A DNA stretch of 61,736 nt from Komagataeibacter melaceti (GTDB taxonomy: Bacteria > Pseudomonadota > Alphaproteobacteria > Acetobacterales > Acetobacteraceae): assembly GCF_003403295.1 (NCBI RefSeq), contig NZ_QUWV01000049.1, positions 1 through 61,736 of the forward strand, given 5' to 3'. Both the position numbers and the translations under genes were made by a program. Of the stretch, positions 27,807 to 37,225 are shown piece by piece. Below the pieces are notes generated by a model. It was not told where the DNA came from and ran no database searches. It saw only the letters and a list, made by a program, of their open reading frames with translations. The first letter of the stretch is position 1. Each line of letters starts with the position of its first letter.

Positions 27807-28808
27807 TCAGCCCAGCGGTGCCGGAAGGCGGAAGGCCACGTTTTCTTCCTTTACGGTGATTTCCTCGATTTCAAGCGTGAAACGCTTGGCAAGGGCGGCC
27901 ACCATTTCCTGCACCAGCGATTCCGGCGCGGATGCCCCGGCGGTGATGCCCAGCGTGCCCACCCCGTCCAGCGCCGACCAGTCCAGCGCGTTGAGCCGGG
28001 GCACCAGCAGCGCACGCGGCGCGCCGCTGCGCTCGGCCACTTCACGCAGGCGCTGGGAGTTGGAGGAGTTGGGGGAGCCGATCACGATAACCAGGTCACA
28101 GCCGGGCGCGATCGCCTTGACCGCTTCCTGCCGGTTGGTCGTGGCGTAGCAGATATCCTCCCGCCGGGGCCCCTCGATCAGGGGGAAGCGGTCACGCAGG
28201 ATGTCAACGATCTCAGCCGTGTCATCGACCGAAAGCGTGGTCTGGGTGATGAAGGCCAGCCGCGTGGGGTCGGCGGGCTGCACGGTGCGGGCTTCCTCCG
28301 CATCGTTGATCAGGGTGACGGCGCCGACCGGGAGCTGGCCCATCGTGCCGACCACCTCCGGGTGGCCCGCATGGCCGATCATCAGGATATGGCGGCTTTC
28401 CGGCCCGCCATCGGCAAAGTGGCGTTCTGCCTCCCGGTGTACCTTTGACACCAGCGGGCAGGTCGCATCCAGATAGAGCAGGTTGCGGCGCTCGGCCTCG
28501 GCCGGGACGGTCTTGGGCACGCCATGGGCGGAAAAGACCACGTGGCCATCGGCCGGCACTTCATCGAGTTCCTCGACAAAGATCGCGCCCTGCGCCTCAA
28601 GGGCTTCGACCACGGTGCGGTTATGGACAATCTCGTGGCGCACATAGACGGGCGCGCCATAGCGGCGGATCGCTTCCTCCACCACGCGGATGGCGCGATC
28701 GACACCGGCGCAGAACCCGCGCGGGCCTGCGAGCAGTACTTTCAGGACACGGGGCGGTGCCTCGGCGGGGGCAGTGTTATCGGGTGTATGAATCATCTGG
28801 TCGGGCAT
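27807..28808 (-). CDS. ispH: 4-hydroxy-3-methylbut-2-enyl diphosphate reductase
   Basis: Last enzyme of the MEP isoprenoid route, giving IPP and DMAPP. About 333 residues; the three 4Fe-4S cysteines are in [24 protein letters not shown] and [11 protein letters not shown], and the catalytic Glu lies in the conserved HNRTVVE/HEIVHN neighbourhood. I start at ATG 28808; the longer frame opens with TTG. First gene of the minus-strand operon ending at 23855. Isoprenoid supply is also relevant to hopanoid formation (hpnR at 43703). Confidence 0.97.
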   Translation of the reverse strand: MPDQMIHTPDNTAPAEAPPRVLKVLLAGPRGFCAGVDRAIRVVEEAIRRYGAPVYVRHEIVHNRTVVEALEAQGAIFVEELDEVPADGHVVFSAHGVPKTVPAEAERRNLLYLDATCPLVSKVHREAERHFADGGPESRHILMIGHAGHPEVVGTMGQLPVGAVTLINDAEEARTVQPADPTRLAFITQTTLSVDDTAEIVDILRDRFPLIEGPRREDICYATTNRQEAVKAIAPGCDLVIVIGSPNSSNSQRLREVAERSGAPRALLVPRLNALDWSALDGVGTLGITAGASAPESLVQEMVAALAKRFTLEIEEITVKEENVAFRLPAPLG

Positions 28809-29057
28809 GGTGTTCCCCAAACGTCCGGCGAGCGGTATAGGATACGGACCGCGATCTGCTAGAGTTCCGGCGCCGGTATCCCGTGCGATGGTCCGGCCCT
28901 ACGCAAACCGTGGCAATGACGCAAGCCATTTTCCCGTTGACCCTAACGTATTCTGCCATGCCTGTCCTCCCCCGTTACCGCGCCACCTGCCCGTCGCCGC
29001 CCGCCACATCCGGCCCGGCGGGTTTTCCCCCACCCCAGAACCACCCGGAATAGCTGC

Positions 29058-29636
29058 ATGAGTCCTGCCCGTCCGCTGGCGCGCCTGCGCCGCATGGCCC
29101 TGAAATTCTGCATGGTGCCCACACTCGCCGCGGTTGGCGGGTGCTCCGGCGCAAGCGATTCGATTGATTTCGCGCCCGCCTGTCCCGTTGTGGAAATTCC
29201 CAGCGAGGCAGCCGATTATTACCAGTATTCCGGCAATGACCACGACATCACCCACCTGATCGCCCGCGCCAGCCTGACGCGCGTGGTCGGCTCGTGCGAG
29301 GCCGGGACGCAACGTAATGTGATTACGGGGCTGAAAATCGGCCTGCATGTGGAGCGCGGGCCTGCCTCGCAAGTCAATTTCGTCAACATCCCCTATTTCG
29401 TGGCCGTCGTGTTCAACGGGGAGATCAAGAGCAAGAAGGAATTCGTGGCCCACGTCTCCTTCGAGGACGGGCGGATGCAGGACCTGACCCATACCGGCAA
29501 TATTCCCATCGCCCTTCCCATCTCGCGCCGCGTGCATAGCGACCAGTACCATATCGAGATCGGCTTCCAGCTGACCAAGGCGCAGCTTGACTTCAACCGC
29601 GCCCACCTGGTCATGCCCACGTTCCACAAGATGTAG
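29058..29636 (+). CDS. conserved lipoprotein of unknown function
   Basis: 192 residues. A basic start, hydrophobic helix and lipobox VGGC (Cys29) mark an outer-membrane-type lipoprotein. The mature domain begins CPVVEIPSEA and has alternating hydrophobic strands (VNIPYFVAVVF, KKEFVAHVSF), suggesting a beta-sandwich; GLKIGLHVERGPA is a conserved-looking centre. Two additional Cys (CPVVE, GSCEAG) might form a disulfide. I recognise it only as an alphaproteobacterial type without known role. It ends 12 bases before the OPT transporter. Confidence 0.75.
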   Translation: MSPARPLARLRRMALKFCMVPTLAAVGGCSGASDSIDFAPACPVVEIPSEAADYYQYSGNDHDITHLIARASLTRVVGSCEAGTQRNVITGLKIGLHVERGPASQVNFVNIPYFVAVVFNGEIKSKKEFVAHVSFEDGRMQDLTHTGNIPIALPISRRVHSDQYHIEIGFQLTKAQLDFNRAHLVMPTFHKM

Positions 29637-29647
29637 GGCGCAGCCTT

Positions 29648-31597
29648 TTGGCCCCGCACCTGCCCCCACGGGAACTGACATGGCGCGGCGTGGTGATTGG
29701 CGCGCTGATTACGGTCGTCTTCACCGCGTCCAATGTCTATCTCGGCCTGCGGATCGGGCTGACGGTCGCCACATCCATTCCGGCGGCGGTCATTTCCATG
29801 GCCGTGCTGCGGCTGCTGGGCGGCGGCACGGTGCTGGAGAACAACCTGGTCCAGACCCAGGCATCGGCGGCGGGTACGCTGGCCTGCGTGTTCGCAAGCC
29901 TGCCTGCCCTGATCATGGCCGGAGTCTGGCAGCATTTCCCCTATATCCAGACCGCATTGCTGACCGCGGCGGGCGGCATGACCGGGGTGCTGTTCACCAT
30001 CCCGCTGCGCCGGGTCATGCTGGATGATCCCGAACTCCCCTTTCCCGAGGGGGTAGCGGCGGCCGAAATCCTGCGTGCGGGGGCTGGCCGGGAAAATCCC
30101 GGTGGCATCCGCGCGCTGCTGCAGGGCGGTATCCTCGCGGCACTCCTCACCTTCGCTTCCGCCGGGCTGCGCGTGCTGGGCGATGGCATAAGTGCCACCG
30201 CCACGTGGGGGCTGTCGGCCTTCCGCCTGTCGCTGGGGTTTTCGCCCGCCCTGCTGGGGGCGGGGTATCTGGTCGGCCTGCCCGGTGGGATCGCCATGGT
30301 CGCGGGCGCGCTGCTGACGTGGGAGGTGGCCATTCCCGTCATGGCGCAGCTCCTGCCGCACCCCACGGGCATGGATGCAGGGGATTTCGCCACCCATATC
30401 TGGAAGGACAAGGCCCGTTTCATCGGCGCGGGGCTGATCGGGGTCGCCGCCATCTGGACGGTGCTGCGCATGGGCCGCCCGCTCCTGCACAGCGTGCGTG
30501 CGCTGCTGGCGCGCCCCGGCGCGCACGATCATGCCGAACGCACCGAAACCGATCTTTCCCCGCGTGTGATACGCACCATTGCCGCAGGCGTGATGGTCGT
30601 GATCGGGGCCATGTTCTACCTGTTCGCAACCGGCAGCGTCACACCCCTGCCTGCACTGGTTGCCGCACTGGCAGGGGTGGCGTGGTGCGCGGGGCTGGGG
30701 CTGTTCGTGGCGGCGGCGTGCGGGTACATGGCGGGGCTGGTGGGGTCATCGTCCTCCCCCATTTCAGGGGTGACAATCCTTGCGGCCATCGGGCTGTCAT
30801 GCCTGTTCGTGCTGATCCGGGCGACGGGACTGTTTGCCGGGGTATCGGGGCAGCATTTCGCCATTGCCTTCTGCCTTTATGCGCTGACGGCAGTTACCGC
30901 CTCCGCCGCAATCGCCAATGACAACCTGCAGGACCTCAAGACCGGCAGGCTGGTGGGCGCGACGCCATGGAAGCAGGAAGCCGCCCTGCTGATCGGCTGC
31001 GTGAGCGGGGCCATTGTCATCCCGCCGGTGCTGAACGTGCTGTACCAGACCTATGGCTTTGTCGGCGCCATGCCCCGTGCGGGCATGGATGTGACACAGG
31101 CGCTGGCCGCACCGCAGCCCGCGCTCATGCTCATGATCACGTCGGGCATTTTCCTCCATCAGCTTGACTGGGGCATGCTCATGCTGGGCGTGGGGGCGGG
31201 ATGCATGCTGATCGGGCTGGATGCCGCCCTGCGCCGCGCCGGACGGGGCGCGCTGCCGCCACTGGCCGTGGGCATTGGCATCTACCTGCCCATGAGCATT
31301 TCCATGACACTGGCCACCGGCGCGATCCTTGGGCACATCGTAAACCGCCTGAGCGGGGGCGCATCGGGGCATCGCGGCACCATGCTCGCCTCCGGTCTGA
31401 TCGTGGGGGAAAGCCTGACGGGGGTGGCGCTGGCCTGCCTTTCCGCGCTGAGCGGACGCGACGCGCCGCTTGCGCTCCTGCCCGCCAGCATGGGCGCGGT
31501 GGCGCAGACTGCCGGGCTTGTCGCCTTTGGCGCGCTGTGCCTCTGGTTCTGTCGCACGCAGTTGAAGTCACGCCCCGTACACAAGCACGGCAGATAA
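29648..31597 (+). CDS. OPT family oligopeptide transporter
   Basis: 649-residue inner-membrane transporter of the OPT/YSL superfamily, driven by the proton gradient, importing small peptides or metal chelates. About 14-16 hydrophobic segments; the N terminus shows the OPT hallmark ASNVYLGLRIGLTVATSIPAAVISM, followed by ENNLVQTQASAAG, and SSSPISGVTILA later. The frame opens at TTG 29648; no ATG occurs before the first helix, so TTG or a nearby GTG is the start. An M3 oligopeptidase follows in the same direction, suggesting uptake followed by digestion of peptides. Confidence 0.9.
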   Translation: MAPHLPPRELTWRGVVIGALITVVFTASNVYLGLRIGLTVATSIPAAVISMAVLRLLGGGTVLENNLVQTQASAAGTLACVFASLPALIMAGVWQHFPYIQTALLTAAGGMTGVLFTIPLRRVMLDDPELPFPEGVAAAEILRAGAGRENPGGIRALLQGGILAALLTFASAGLRVLGDGISATATWGLSAFRLSLGFSPALLGAGYLVGLPGGIAMVAGALLTWEVAIPVMAQLLPHPTGMDAGDFATHIWKDKARFIGAGLIGVAAIWTVLRMGRPLLHSVRALLARPGAHDHAERTETDLSPRVIRTIAAGVMVVIGAMFYLFATGSVTPLPALVAALAGVAWCAGLGLFVAAACGYMAGLVGSSSSPISGVTILAAIGLSCLFVLIRATGLFAGVSGQHFAIAFCLYALTAVTASAAIANDNLQDLKTGRLVGATPWKQEAALLIGCVSGAIVIPPVLNVLYQTYGFVGAMPRAGMDVTQALAAPQPALMLMITSGIFLHQLDWGMLMLGVGAGCMLIGLDAALRRAGRGALPPLAVGIGIYLPMSISMTLATGAILGHIVNRLSGGASGHRGTMLASGLIVGESLTGVALACLSALSGRDAPLALLPASMGAVAQTAGLVAFGALCLWFCRTQLKSRPVHKHGR

Positions 31598-31646
31598 GTC
31601 GCGCGGGGCATGGACGCAGGGCGCGCTCCCGTGGCACCCTGCGGGC

Positions 31647-33320
31647 ATGTCCCGCCATTTTGACAGTCTTGTTTTTCCACGCCCCACGCAGGAGTCCCTC
31701 GCCCTGCGTTTCGGGCAGGTTTCGACCCTGCTGGACCAGGGCAACGTGCCGGATGCCGCCCGCCTGTTCGATGCGATCCGCCGCGATTATGAAAGCTGGT
31801 CCGCGCTGGTCGGCCTGCGCTTCGCACAGGATACCACCAGCCCCGAAGCCCGGGCCGAACGTGATTATGCCGATGCCCTGACCCCGCATGTCACGGCGCA
31901 TGAAGTGACACTCAAACGCAGGCTGCTGGAATATCCCGACCCGGCGGCGGTGGCGCAGGCCATCACACCGCACACGCTTGAGTTGTGGCGCACCGACATC
32001 ACCACCTTCGACCCCCGCATTGCGGATGCGCTGGAGGAGGAAGCCCGGCTGAGCGGTACCTACACCGCGCTGCTGGCCAGCGCGCGGCTGGAGATCGGGG
32101 GGAAAAGCGTCAACCTGTCCGGCCTCGCCCCCTATGCCGAAAGCACGGACCGCACGGTGCGGCGGGAGGCGGAACGGGTCCGCTGGGCTTTTTTTGAACG
32201 TAACGCCACCCAGCTTGATACCCTGTTTGACCAGATGGTCCACCTGCGCCACGGCATGGCGCGGACGCTGGGCTATGAATCCTACATCCCGCTGGCCTAT
32301 CGCCGCATGCGGCGTTCCGATTACGGCCCGGCCGATGTAGCGCGCTTTCGTGAGGATGTGCTGACCCATGTCGTCCCGCTGGTGCATGACATCCTGCGCC
32401 AGCGTTGCGAAACCATGGGGTGGGAAGTCCTGTATTCATGGGATGAACCGCTGATCGACCCCCACGGCAACCCGCGCCCGGCGGGCGGGCACGACCTGCT
32501 CATGGCCCGCGCACAGACCATGTTCGACCGCATGGGGGGTGATCTGGGCGCGTTTTTCGGCCTGATGCGTGATGGGGGCTATCTTGACCTGATGAACCGG
32601 CCCGACAAGGCGGGGGGCGGGTTCTGCACTTCCTTCCCCACGGTGGGCATGCCGTTCATCTTCGCCAACTTCAACGGCACGCATCATGACGTGAATGTCT
32701 TCACCCATGAAATGGGGCATGCCTACCAGAACTGGAAAAGCCGCGACCTGCCCGCCATTGACCTGTTATGGCCGACCATGGACGCGGCCGAGGTCAATTC
32801 CATGGCGCTGGAGTTCCTCACATGGCCGCATATCGACCTCATGGTCGAACCCGGCCAGGGGGAACGCTTCCGCCAGATGCACCTGATCTCCTCGCTGTCG
32901 TTCCTGCCCTATGGCGTGTGTGTCGATCACTTCCAGCACGAAATCTATGCCCACCCCGACATGACCCCCGCCCAGCGGCATGAAACATGGCGCAGGCTGG
33001 AGCGGCGCTACCTGCCATGGCGCGATTATGGCGGCCTGCCGCACCCCACGCAGGGCGGCCGGTGGCAGGCGCAGGGGCATATCTACCGCTCCCCGTTCTA
33101 CTACATAGATTACGCACTGGCGCTGTGCTGCGCCATGCAGTTCTGGATCCGCAGCCGCAGCGACCCGCAGGGTGCAATGGCGGCCTATGTCGCGCTGTGC
33201 GCACAGGGCGGCGCGCAACCTTTTACGCGGCTGGTCCGTTCAGCAGGGCTTGCCTCCCCCTTCCAGCCGGGCGTGCTGGCCGATGTGGTCCGCACCGCGC
33301 GTGATATCCTGAACACCTGA
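31647..33320 (+). CDS. pepF: M3 family oligoendopeptidase
   Basis: 557-residue zinc metallopeptidase. HEMGHAY supplies two zinc His and the catalytic Glu, and the third ligand is Glu in EVNSMALEFL. Flanking features (NFNGTHHDVNVFTHEMGH and SFPTVGMPF) match the PepF/M3 oligoendopeptidase group. No signal peptide, so cytoplasmic. It follows the OPT transporter by 49 bases. The family hydrolyses peptides of roughly 6-20 residues; substrates here are inferred. Confidence 0.92.
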   Translation: MSRHFDSLVFPRPTQESLALRFGQVSTLLDQGNVPDAARLFDAIRRDYESWSALVGLRFAQDTTSPEARAERDYADALTPHVTAHEVTLKRRLLEYPDPAAVAQAITPHTLELWRTDITTFDPRIADALEEEARLSGTYTALLASARLEIGGKSVNLSGLAPYAESTDRTVRREAERVRWAFFERNATQLDTLFDQMVHLRHGMARTLGYESYIPLAYRRMRRSDYGPADVARFREDVLTHVVPLVHDILRQRCETMGWEVLYSWDEPLIDPHGNPRPAGGHDLLMARAQTMFDRMGGDLGAFFGLMRDGGYLDLMNRPDKAGGGFCTSFPTVGMPFIFANFNGTHHDVNVFTHEMGHAYQNWKSRDLPAIDLLWPTMDAAEVNSMALEFLTWPHIDLMVEPGQGERFRQMHLISSLSFLPYGVCVDHFQHEIYAHPDMTPAQRHETWRRLERRYLPWRDYGGLPHPTQGGRWQAQGHIYRSPFYYIDYALALCCAMQFWIRSRSDPQGAMAAYVALCAQGGAQPFTRLVRSAGLASPFQPGVLADVVRTARDILNT

Positions 33321-33383
33321 CGCCACGCGTTTGCCACCCCACCCGCAACCTGCACCCGACACCTTGCACCCATGGGGAAGAAC

Positions 33384-33689
33384 ATGACCACACCACCCGA
33401 CCGGACGCAGTCAGTCGCGCGCACGCTCTACAAGACGCTGGGCGTGGTGGTGCTGACCGCGCTTTTCATGCTCAGCCTGCGGTTCAGCGCCACGGTGGCG
33501 GGCCTGGTGGACCGGCTGGCGGGCACCGGCCTGTGGCTGGCGGTCTATCGCCTGGCCGGGGCCAATGACGCCACCGGACAGGAGCGGCTGATCGTGATGG
33601 CCGTCGCCCTTGTATGCTGCCTGCTGGCCGTTGCCGTAGTGGAAGGGGTGGACCGGCTGGTCAACCGCCGCAGGACATCCGCATCATGA
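33384..33689 (+). CDS. small membrane protein, unknown
   Basis: About 101 residues (MTTPPDRTQSV start; an ATG four codons upstream at 33372 is an alternative). Two hydrophobic helices are predicted, TLGVVVLTALFMLSL and LIVMAVALVCCLLAVAVVEGV, with short charged ends (NRRRTS). No recognised domain. It lies after pepF by about 60 bases and its end overlaps the convergent methyltransferase gene by a few bases, so transcription units meet here. Confidence 0.65.
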   Translation: MTTPPDRTQSVARTLYKTLGVVVLTALFMLSLRFSATVAGLVDRLAGTGLWLAVYRLAGANDATGQERLIVMAVALVCCLLAVAVVEGVDRLVNRRRTSAS

Positions 33690-34637
33690 CGGGTCACGCT
33701 GCCAGAAGAATGTCAGCTCATGCTTGTTGTGCCACAGGTGCAGCACATGGCCACCGGGAATGGCGGCGAAGGCCTCCGCCGTGTCGTGGTCGGTCTCGCC
33801 CTGGAATTTGATGGTCATGACAATGCGCGCCGCCCGCCCCGATGTGATCCAGCGCCGCGCCAGCGCCAGCAGGCGCGCGGGATAGGCGATAATATCGGAA
33901 AACAGCCAGTCCACCGGCGCGCAGCTTTCGGGGTCAAGCCCGAAGGCGCTTTCATACCGGCAGGTGACGTTGGGCAGGTCCGCCACATTCTGCGCCAGTG
34001 GTGAGCGGTCAATGGCCGTGACATGCGCCCCGCAACTTGCGGCCACCCATGTCCACCCACCGGGACAGGCCCCGAGGTCGAGGCAGGTCTCCCCCGCGAC
34101 CGGCCACCGGCCAAGGCGCAGCAGAGCTTCCCACAGCTTGAGATAGGCGCGTGAGGGGGGATCGGTGCGGTTTTCGATAAAAGGCACCTCCCCGTTCACA
34201 AAAGGCGAGGACTTGGTGCGTGAAAACAGCATCCGGTCCGCCGCCAGCAGGGTCCATGCCCCCAGATGCGCCTCGGGCGCCGTGGCGGGAAAGGTGAAGG
34301 GCCGTGGCCGCAGCGGGGGCAGCGCCGCCGTGATCAGGGCGCTGCGCCGGTGCAGCATGGGCACATACCCCGCCCAGTTGCGCTGCACCGCACGCAGGAT
34401 GCGCGCCGCCCCCTTGATGGACGGGACATCATGCACTTCCGGCTCATCCCACACCTCAAGCGCCCACAGGCAGGGCACCGGCGACATGGCGGACAGGGCC
34501 AGGCGGCCATGCCAGCACAGCGCTCCCGCCCCCTTTCGCGCCAGTTCCTGCTCCATGATCTCCTCGAACCCGGGGGGCGCCAGATAGGCCGCGCGCACGG
34601 GCCATGGGGGCTGCGTACATTCCACCTGTTGCGTCAT
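33684..34637 (-). CDS. rlmM: RlmM-like rRNA methyltransferase (FtsJ fold)
   Basis: 317-residue SAM-dependent methyltransferase. The N-terminal THUMP-like part (YLAPPGFEEIMEQELARKGA) precedes a Rossmann domain with SAM motif DLGACPGGWTWVA, then AIDRSPL and the FSDIIAYPARLL segment; Lys in MTIKFQGETD and the first conserved Lys make the K-D-K set typical of 2'-O-methyltransferases. E. coli RlmM modifies C2498 of 23S rRNA; this assignment follows the family. Start fixed at 34637 by a 4-base overlap with the DUF423 gene; the 75-codon upstream extension is an artefact inside it. Confidence 0.85.
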   Translation of the reverse strand: MTQQVECTQPPWPVRAAYLAPPGFEEIMEQELARKGAGALCWHGRLALSAMSPVPCLWALEVWDEPEVHDVPSIKGAARILRAVQRNWAGYVPMLHRRSALITAALPPLRPRPFTFPATAPEAHLGAWTLLAADRMLFSRTKSSPFVNGEVPFIENRTDPPSRAYLKLWEALLRLGRWPVAGETCLDLGACPGGWTWVAASCGAHVTAIDRSPLAQNVADLPNVTCRYESAFGLDPESCAPVDWLFSDIIAYPARLLALARRWITSGRAARIVMTIKFQGETDHDTAEAFAAIPGGHVLHLWHNKHELTFFWQRDPS

Positions 34638-35011
34638 GACCGGATCACACCCACCGCCAGCAGCAGCCATGCCAGCATGAGCATGCTGCCCCCGCTGGGC
34701 GCGATCGGGCCGGGATGGATGCCCCAGAACGCGGTCAGCCCCACACCCACGCTGAACAGTACGGTCCCCACCGCCATCAGGCACCCGGCAACGGAAATGC
34801 AGGCCCGGCACCCCTGCTGGATCATCAGCACCGAAATCCCGATCAGGGCCAGTGCGTGCCACATCTGCATCTGCACGGCCTGTCGCGCCATGTCACGCCC
34901 GCCCTCGGCAAAGAACTGGTCGGGCAGATGGGTGGTCAGTGCCCCCCCCATGACGGCGGTCAACGCGGCCAGCGCCGCAAAGAACAGAAGGAACCTGACA
35001 ACAGTAGGCAT
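34634..35011 (-). CDS. DUF423 family membrane protein
   Basis: About 125 residues, four predicted helices, starting MPTVVRFLLFFAALAALTAVMGGALTTH; this is the DUF423 pattern, in which a Gly-Ala-x-x-x-H turn follows the first helix. The conserved QMWHALALI block is present. Function unknown. ATG at 35011 chosen because the longer reading (to 35131) adds an unrelated N terminus. Coupled to the methyltransferase gene by ATGA. Confidence 0.82.
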   Translation of the reverse strand: MPTVVRFLLFFAALAALTAVMGGALTTHLPDQFFAEGGRDMARQAVQMQMWHALALIGISVLMIQQGCRACISVAGCLMAVGTVLFSVGVGLTAFWGIHPGPIAPSGGSMLMLAWLLLAVGVIRS

Positions 35012-35502
35012 TCGGGGTATCCGCAAAACATGATGACAACCCGCGGGGAACGCGGGCGGCCACCCTACCCTCACCACCGGCCCATCGTATAGGCCAGTGG
35101 CGCGCAATGCCGCCCTGACCGGAGCTGTCATGCCCGCGTATTAAATCACTGCGCTCGCGGGGCCTGCTGTCGGGTTTCGCGTTATTTCCGTAAATCCTGA
35201 CGAATTTCGGCGGCTTCATCATCCTGCAGGAAACTTCAGCAATAATGCGGATTATTTACTCACATGCCGGGATCATTGTTAAATATTATACATCAAACGT
35301 GATGCATCATTATTCCCAATGTATGTCCGCACACACACTCACGGACTATACGATTGATATTAAATGATTTTTAATTCATTAAAAATGCCTGTCCGGGTGC
35401 CTTCCGGCACGGGGATCGCCTTTGTATGGCCGCGCAAAACTGATAAACTGCTTCCGCGATCAGTAAAACAGTCCGATTTTCACCCGTTAGGAAGACGATG
35501 AC
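35012..35502. other. 491-base gene-free region upstream of DUF4142 gene
   Basis: Shared upstream region of the divergent DUF423-rlmM and DUF4142 genes. From about 35240 to 35390 it is much richer in A and T than its surroundings. It contains the palindrome TGATGCATCA (35300-35309), a TTAAATGA ... TCATTAA imperfect inverted repeat (35361-35383), and CTGAT ... ATCAG near 35440-35463. No open frame or RNA structure I can name. The AT-rich part is a likely promoter area. Confidence 0.5.
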
Positions 35503-36048
35503 ATGAGAAATTGCGCAGCCCTGTTCCTTTTTGCGTCTGTTAGCCTTCTTCCTGTCCTGGGCATGGCCGCCCCCGCGCCCAACACGGCCGAACCCGAACT
35601 GCCGCCGCTGACGGATTCCGATTCCACCTTTGCCGGGAATGTCTCGGCGCTGAACAGTTTTGAAATCACCATTTCCAAAATGGCGACAACACACGCCAAA
35701 CGCCGCAAGGTGCAGGAACTGGCGGAAAAACTGCTGAAAGAACACACCGCCAACCAGAAAACCCTCTCTGCCCTCACCCTCAAACACGGCCTCGCCCTGC
35801 ATGAGGAAATGAGTTCGGACGAGCAGCAGATCGCAGAGCATCTCGAGACCGAAAACGGTTCAAAATTTGAACGTGACTACCTCGACCTGCAGGCGCAGGC
35901 CTCAAGCGATGCGCTGGCCATGTTCCAGAACGAGGCAGAATCCGCCTCCGACCCTGACCTGAAGGCCTATGCCTCCGCCACGGCAGATAACCTGCAGACG
36001 CAACTGACCGATACGATGAAGCTTGGCGCGAACAAGCCAAGCCGCTGA
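35503..36048 (+). CDS. DUF4142 family periplasmic protein
   Basis: 181 residues with a signal peptide (MRNCAALFLFASVSLLPVLGMAA) followed by an acidic linker and a four-helix domain of the DUF4142 type: EITISKMATTHAKRRKVQELAEKLLKEHTANQKTL with later KFERDYLDLQAQASSDALAMFQNEA. The family resembles ferritin-like bundles and is often in stress-linked loci, but function is unknown. TAGGAAGACGATGAC provides the ribosome site. The adenosyltransferase gene starts 20 bases after its stop and may be co-transcribed. Confidence 0.85.
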   Translation: MRNCAALFLFASVSLLPVLGMAAPAPNTAEPELPPLTDSDSTFAGNVSALNSFEITISKMATTHAKRRKVQELAEKLLKEHTANQKTLSALTLKHGLALHEEMSSDEQQIAEHLETENGSKFERDYLDLQAQASSDALAMFQNEAESASDPDLKAYASATADNLQTQLTDTMKLGANKPSR

Positions 36049-36067
36049 AACCGCACGGGAGCCTGCA

Positions 36068-36631
36068 ATGACCATCCGTATCGACCGTATCGTGACCCGT
36101 GGCGGGGATACGGGCCAGACATCGCTGGGCAATAGTGACCGCGTGGCCAAGGATTCCACACGGATCGAGGCACTGGGCGCACTGGATGAGGCCAATGCGG
36201 TCATCGGCCTGCTGCGCACCACCCTGCCCGTGGGACGCAATGCGACATTCATCGCGTGGGTTCAGGGGCTGTTATTTGATATTGGCGGTGTCATCTGCAT
36301 GCCCGCCACGCCACCGCCGCCCCTGCCGCATGCGGCCACGGCGCTGGAGGCCATGGAAAACGAGATCGCGCGCCTGCGTGATGGCGTGCCCCCGCTGCGC
36401 AGTTTCGTCCTGCCGGGCGGCACGGTGCCGGCGGCCCATGCCCATCTGGCGCGTACGGTAGTGCGCCGGGCCGAACGGCGGCTGACAACGCTGGCGCGGC
36501 AGGAGGATATCGGCACCGACATTCCCGCCTGCATGAACCGCCTGTCGGATTACCTGTTCGTGCTGGGCCGTCACCTTAATGATGACGGGGCGAAAGACCT
36601 GACATGGCAACCTGCCTCTCCCCCGCCCTGA
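36068..36631 (+). CDS. cob(I)alamin adenosyltransferase (PduO type)
   Basis: 187-residue ATP:corrinoid adenosyltransferase that makes adenosylcobalamin. Family blocks: TRGGDTGQTSLGNSDRV (ATP-binding), EALGALDEANAVIGLLR, FVLPGGTVPAAHAHLARTVVRRAERR, and NRLSDYLFVLGR. The start at 36068 follows GGAG; a frame opening earlier at 36023 overlaps the DUF4142 gene and is not used. A 7-bp hairpin (36620-36639, CCCCCGC/GCGGGGG) overlaps its stop, without a T run. Relevant to the B12-dependent radical-SAM enzyme HpnR only indirectly (inference). Confidence 0.93.
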   Translation: MTIRIDRIVTRGGDTGQTSLGNSDRVAKDSTRIEALGALDEANAVIGLLRTTLPVGRNATFIAWVQGLLFDIGGVICMPATPPPPLPHAATALEAMENEIARLRDGVPPLRSFVLPGGTVPAAHAHLARTVVRRAERRLTTLARQEDIGTDIPACMNRLSDYLFVLGRHLNDDGAKDLTWQPASPPP

Positions 36632-36649
36632 AGCGGGGGCACGCGGCCC

Positions 36650-37225
36650 TTAGCCCGGCAGGCGGGACAGGTGATCGCAGGCCAGTTCGGCCAGTTCTTC
36701 CTGCGGGGCGGTGACATCGAGTTCCAGCACCACCTCATCCTTCATGTCCGGCTCCTCCAGCGTTGCGAACTGGCTGTCGAGCATGGTGGCGGGCATGAAA
36801 TGGCCGGTCCGTTCACGCAGGCGCGGTGCAATATCGTCCTTGCTGCCCTTGAGATAGACAAAGCATACATCCGCGCTGCCACCGGCAATACGCTCACGAT
36901 ACTTCCGCTTGAGCGAAGAACAGGTCACGATACCGCACTGCCCCTGTTCACCCCAGGCACGGACCTGCGCGGCGATACGGTCCAGCCATGGCGCACGGTC
37001 GGCATCGGTCAGGGGAACGCCCTGGCTCATGCGCGCAATGTTGTTGGCCGGGTGCAGGTCATCGCCTTCGATCAGGGGCCAGCCAAGACGGTCGGCAATA
37101 AGCTGGGCCACGGTGCTCTTGCCACAGCCTGAAACGCCCATGACGATCAGGACACAGGGTCTGCCTGCCTTCCTGAGGCGGTGCGAGAGGGAAACCGAAG
37201 CCGTATTCTGCTGTGTATCACACAT
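36650..37225 (-). CDS. gntK: gluconokinase
   Basis: 191-residue small P-loop kinase converting gluconate to 6-phosphogluconate. P-loop GVSGCGKSTVA, then the gluconate-kinase blocks EGDDLHPANNIARMSQGVPLTDADRAPWL and CSSLKRKYRERI. A 20-residue N-terminal extension precedes the fold. In acetic acid bacteria this returns gluconate, made by periplasmic glucose oxidation, to the pentose phosphate pathway (family knowledge). Convergent with the adenosyltransferase gene; no neighbouring gluconate transporter. Confidence 0.95.
   Translation of the reverse strand: MCDTQQNTASVSLSHRLRKAGRPCVLIVMGVSGCGKSTVAQLIADRLGWPLIEGDDLHPANNIARMSQGVPLTDADRAPWLDRIAAQVRAWGEQGQCGIVTCSSLKRKYRERIAGGSADVCFVYLKGSKDDIAPRLRERTGHFMPATMLDSQFATLEEPDMKDEVVLELDVTAPQEELAELACDHLSRLPG

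Noticed and set aside
35388-35420. Hairpin GGTGCC/GGCAC as a terminator or riboswitch near the DUF4142 gene
   Set aside because: Short imperfect stem, no T run, no known aptamer pattern.
36620-36639. Terminator between the adenosyltransferase gene and gntK
   Set aside because: Stem CCCCCGC/GCGGGGG lacks a T run on either strand.
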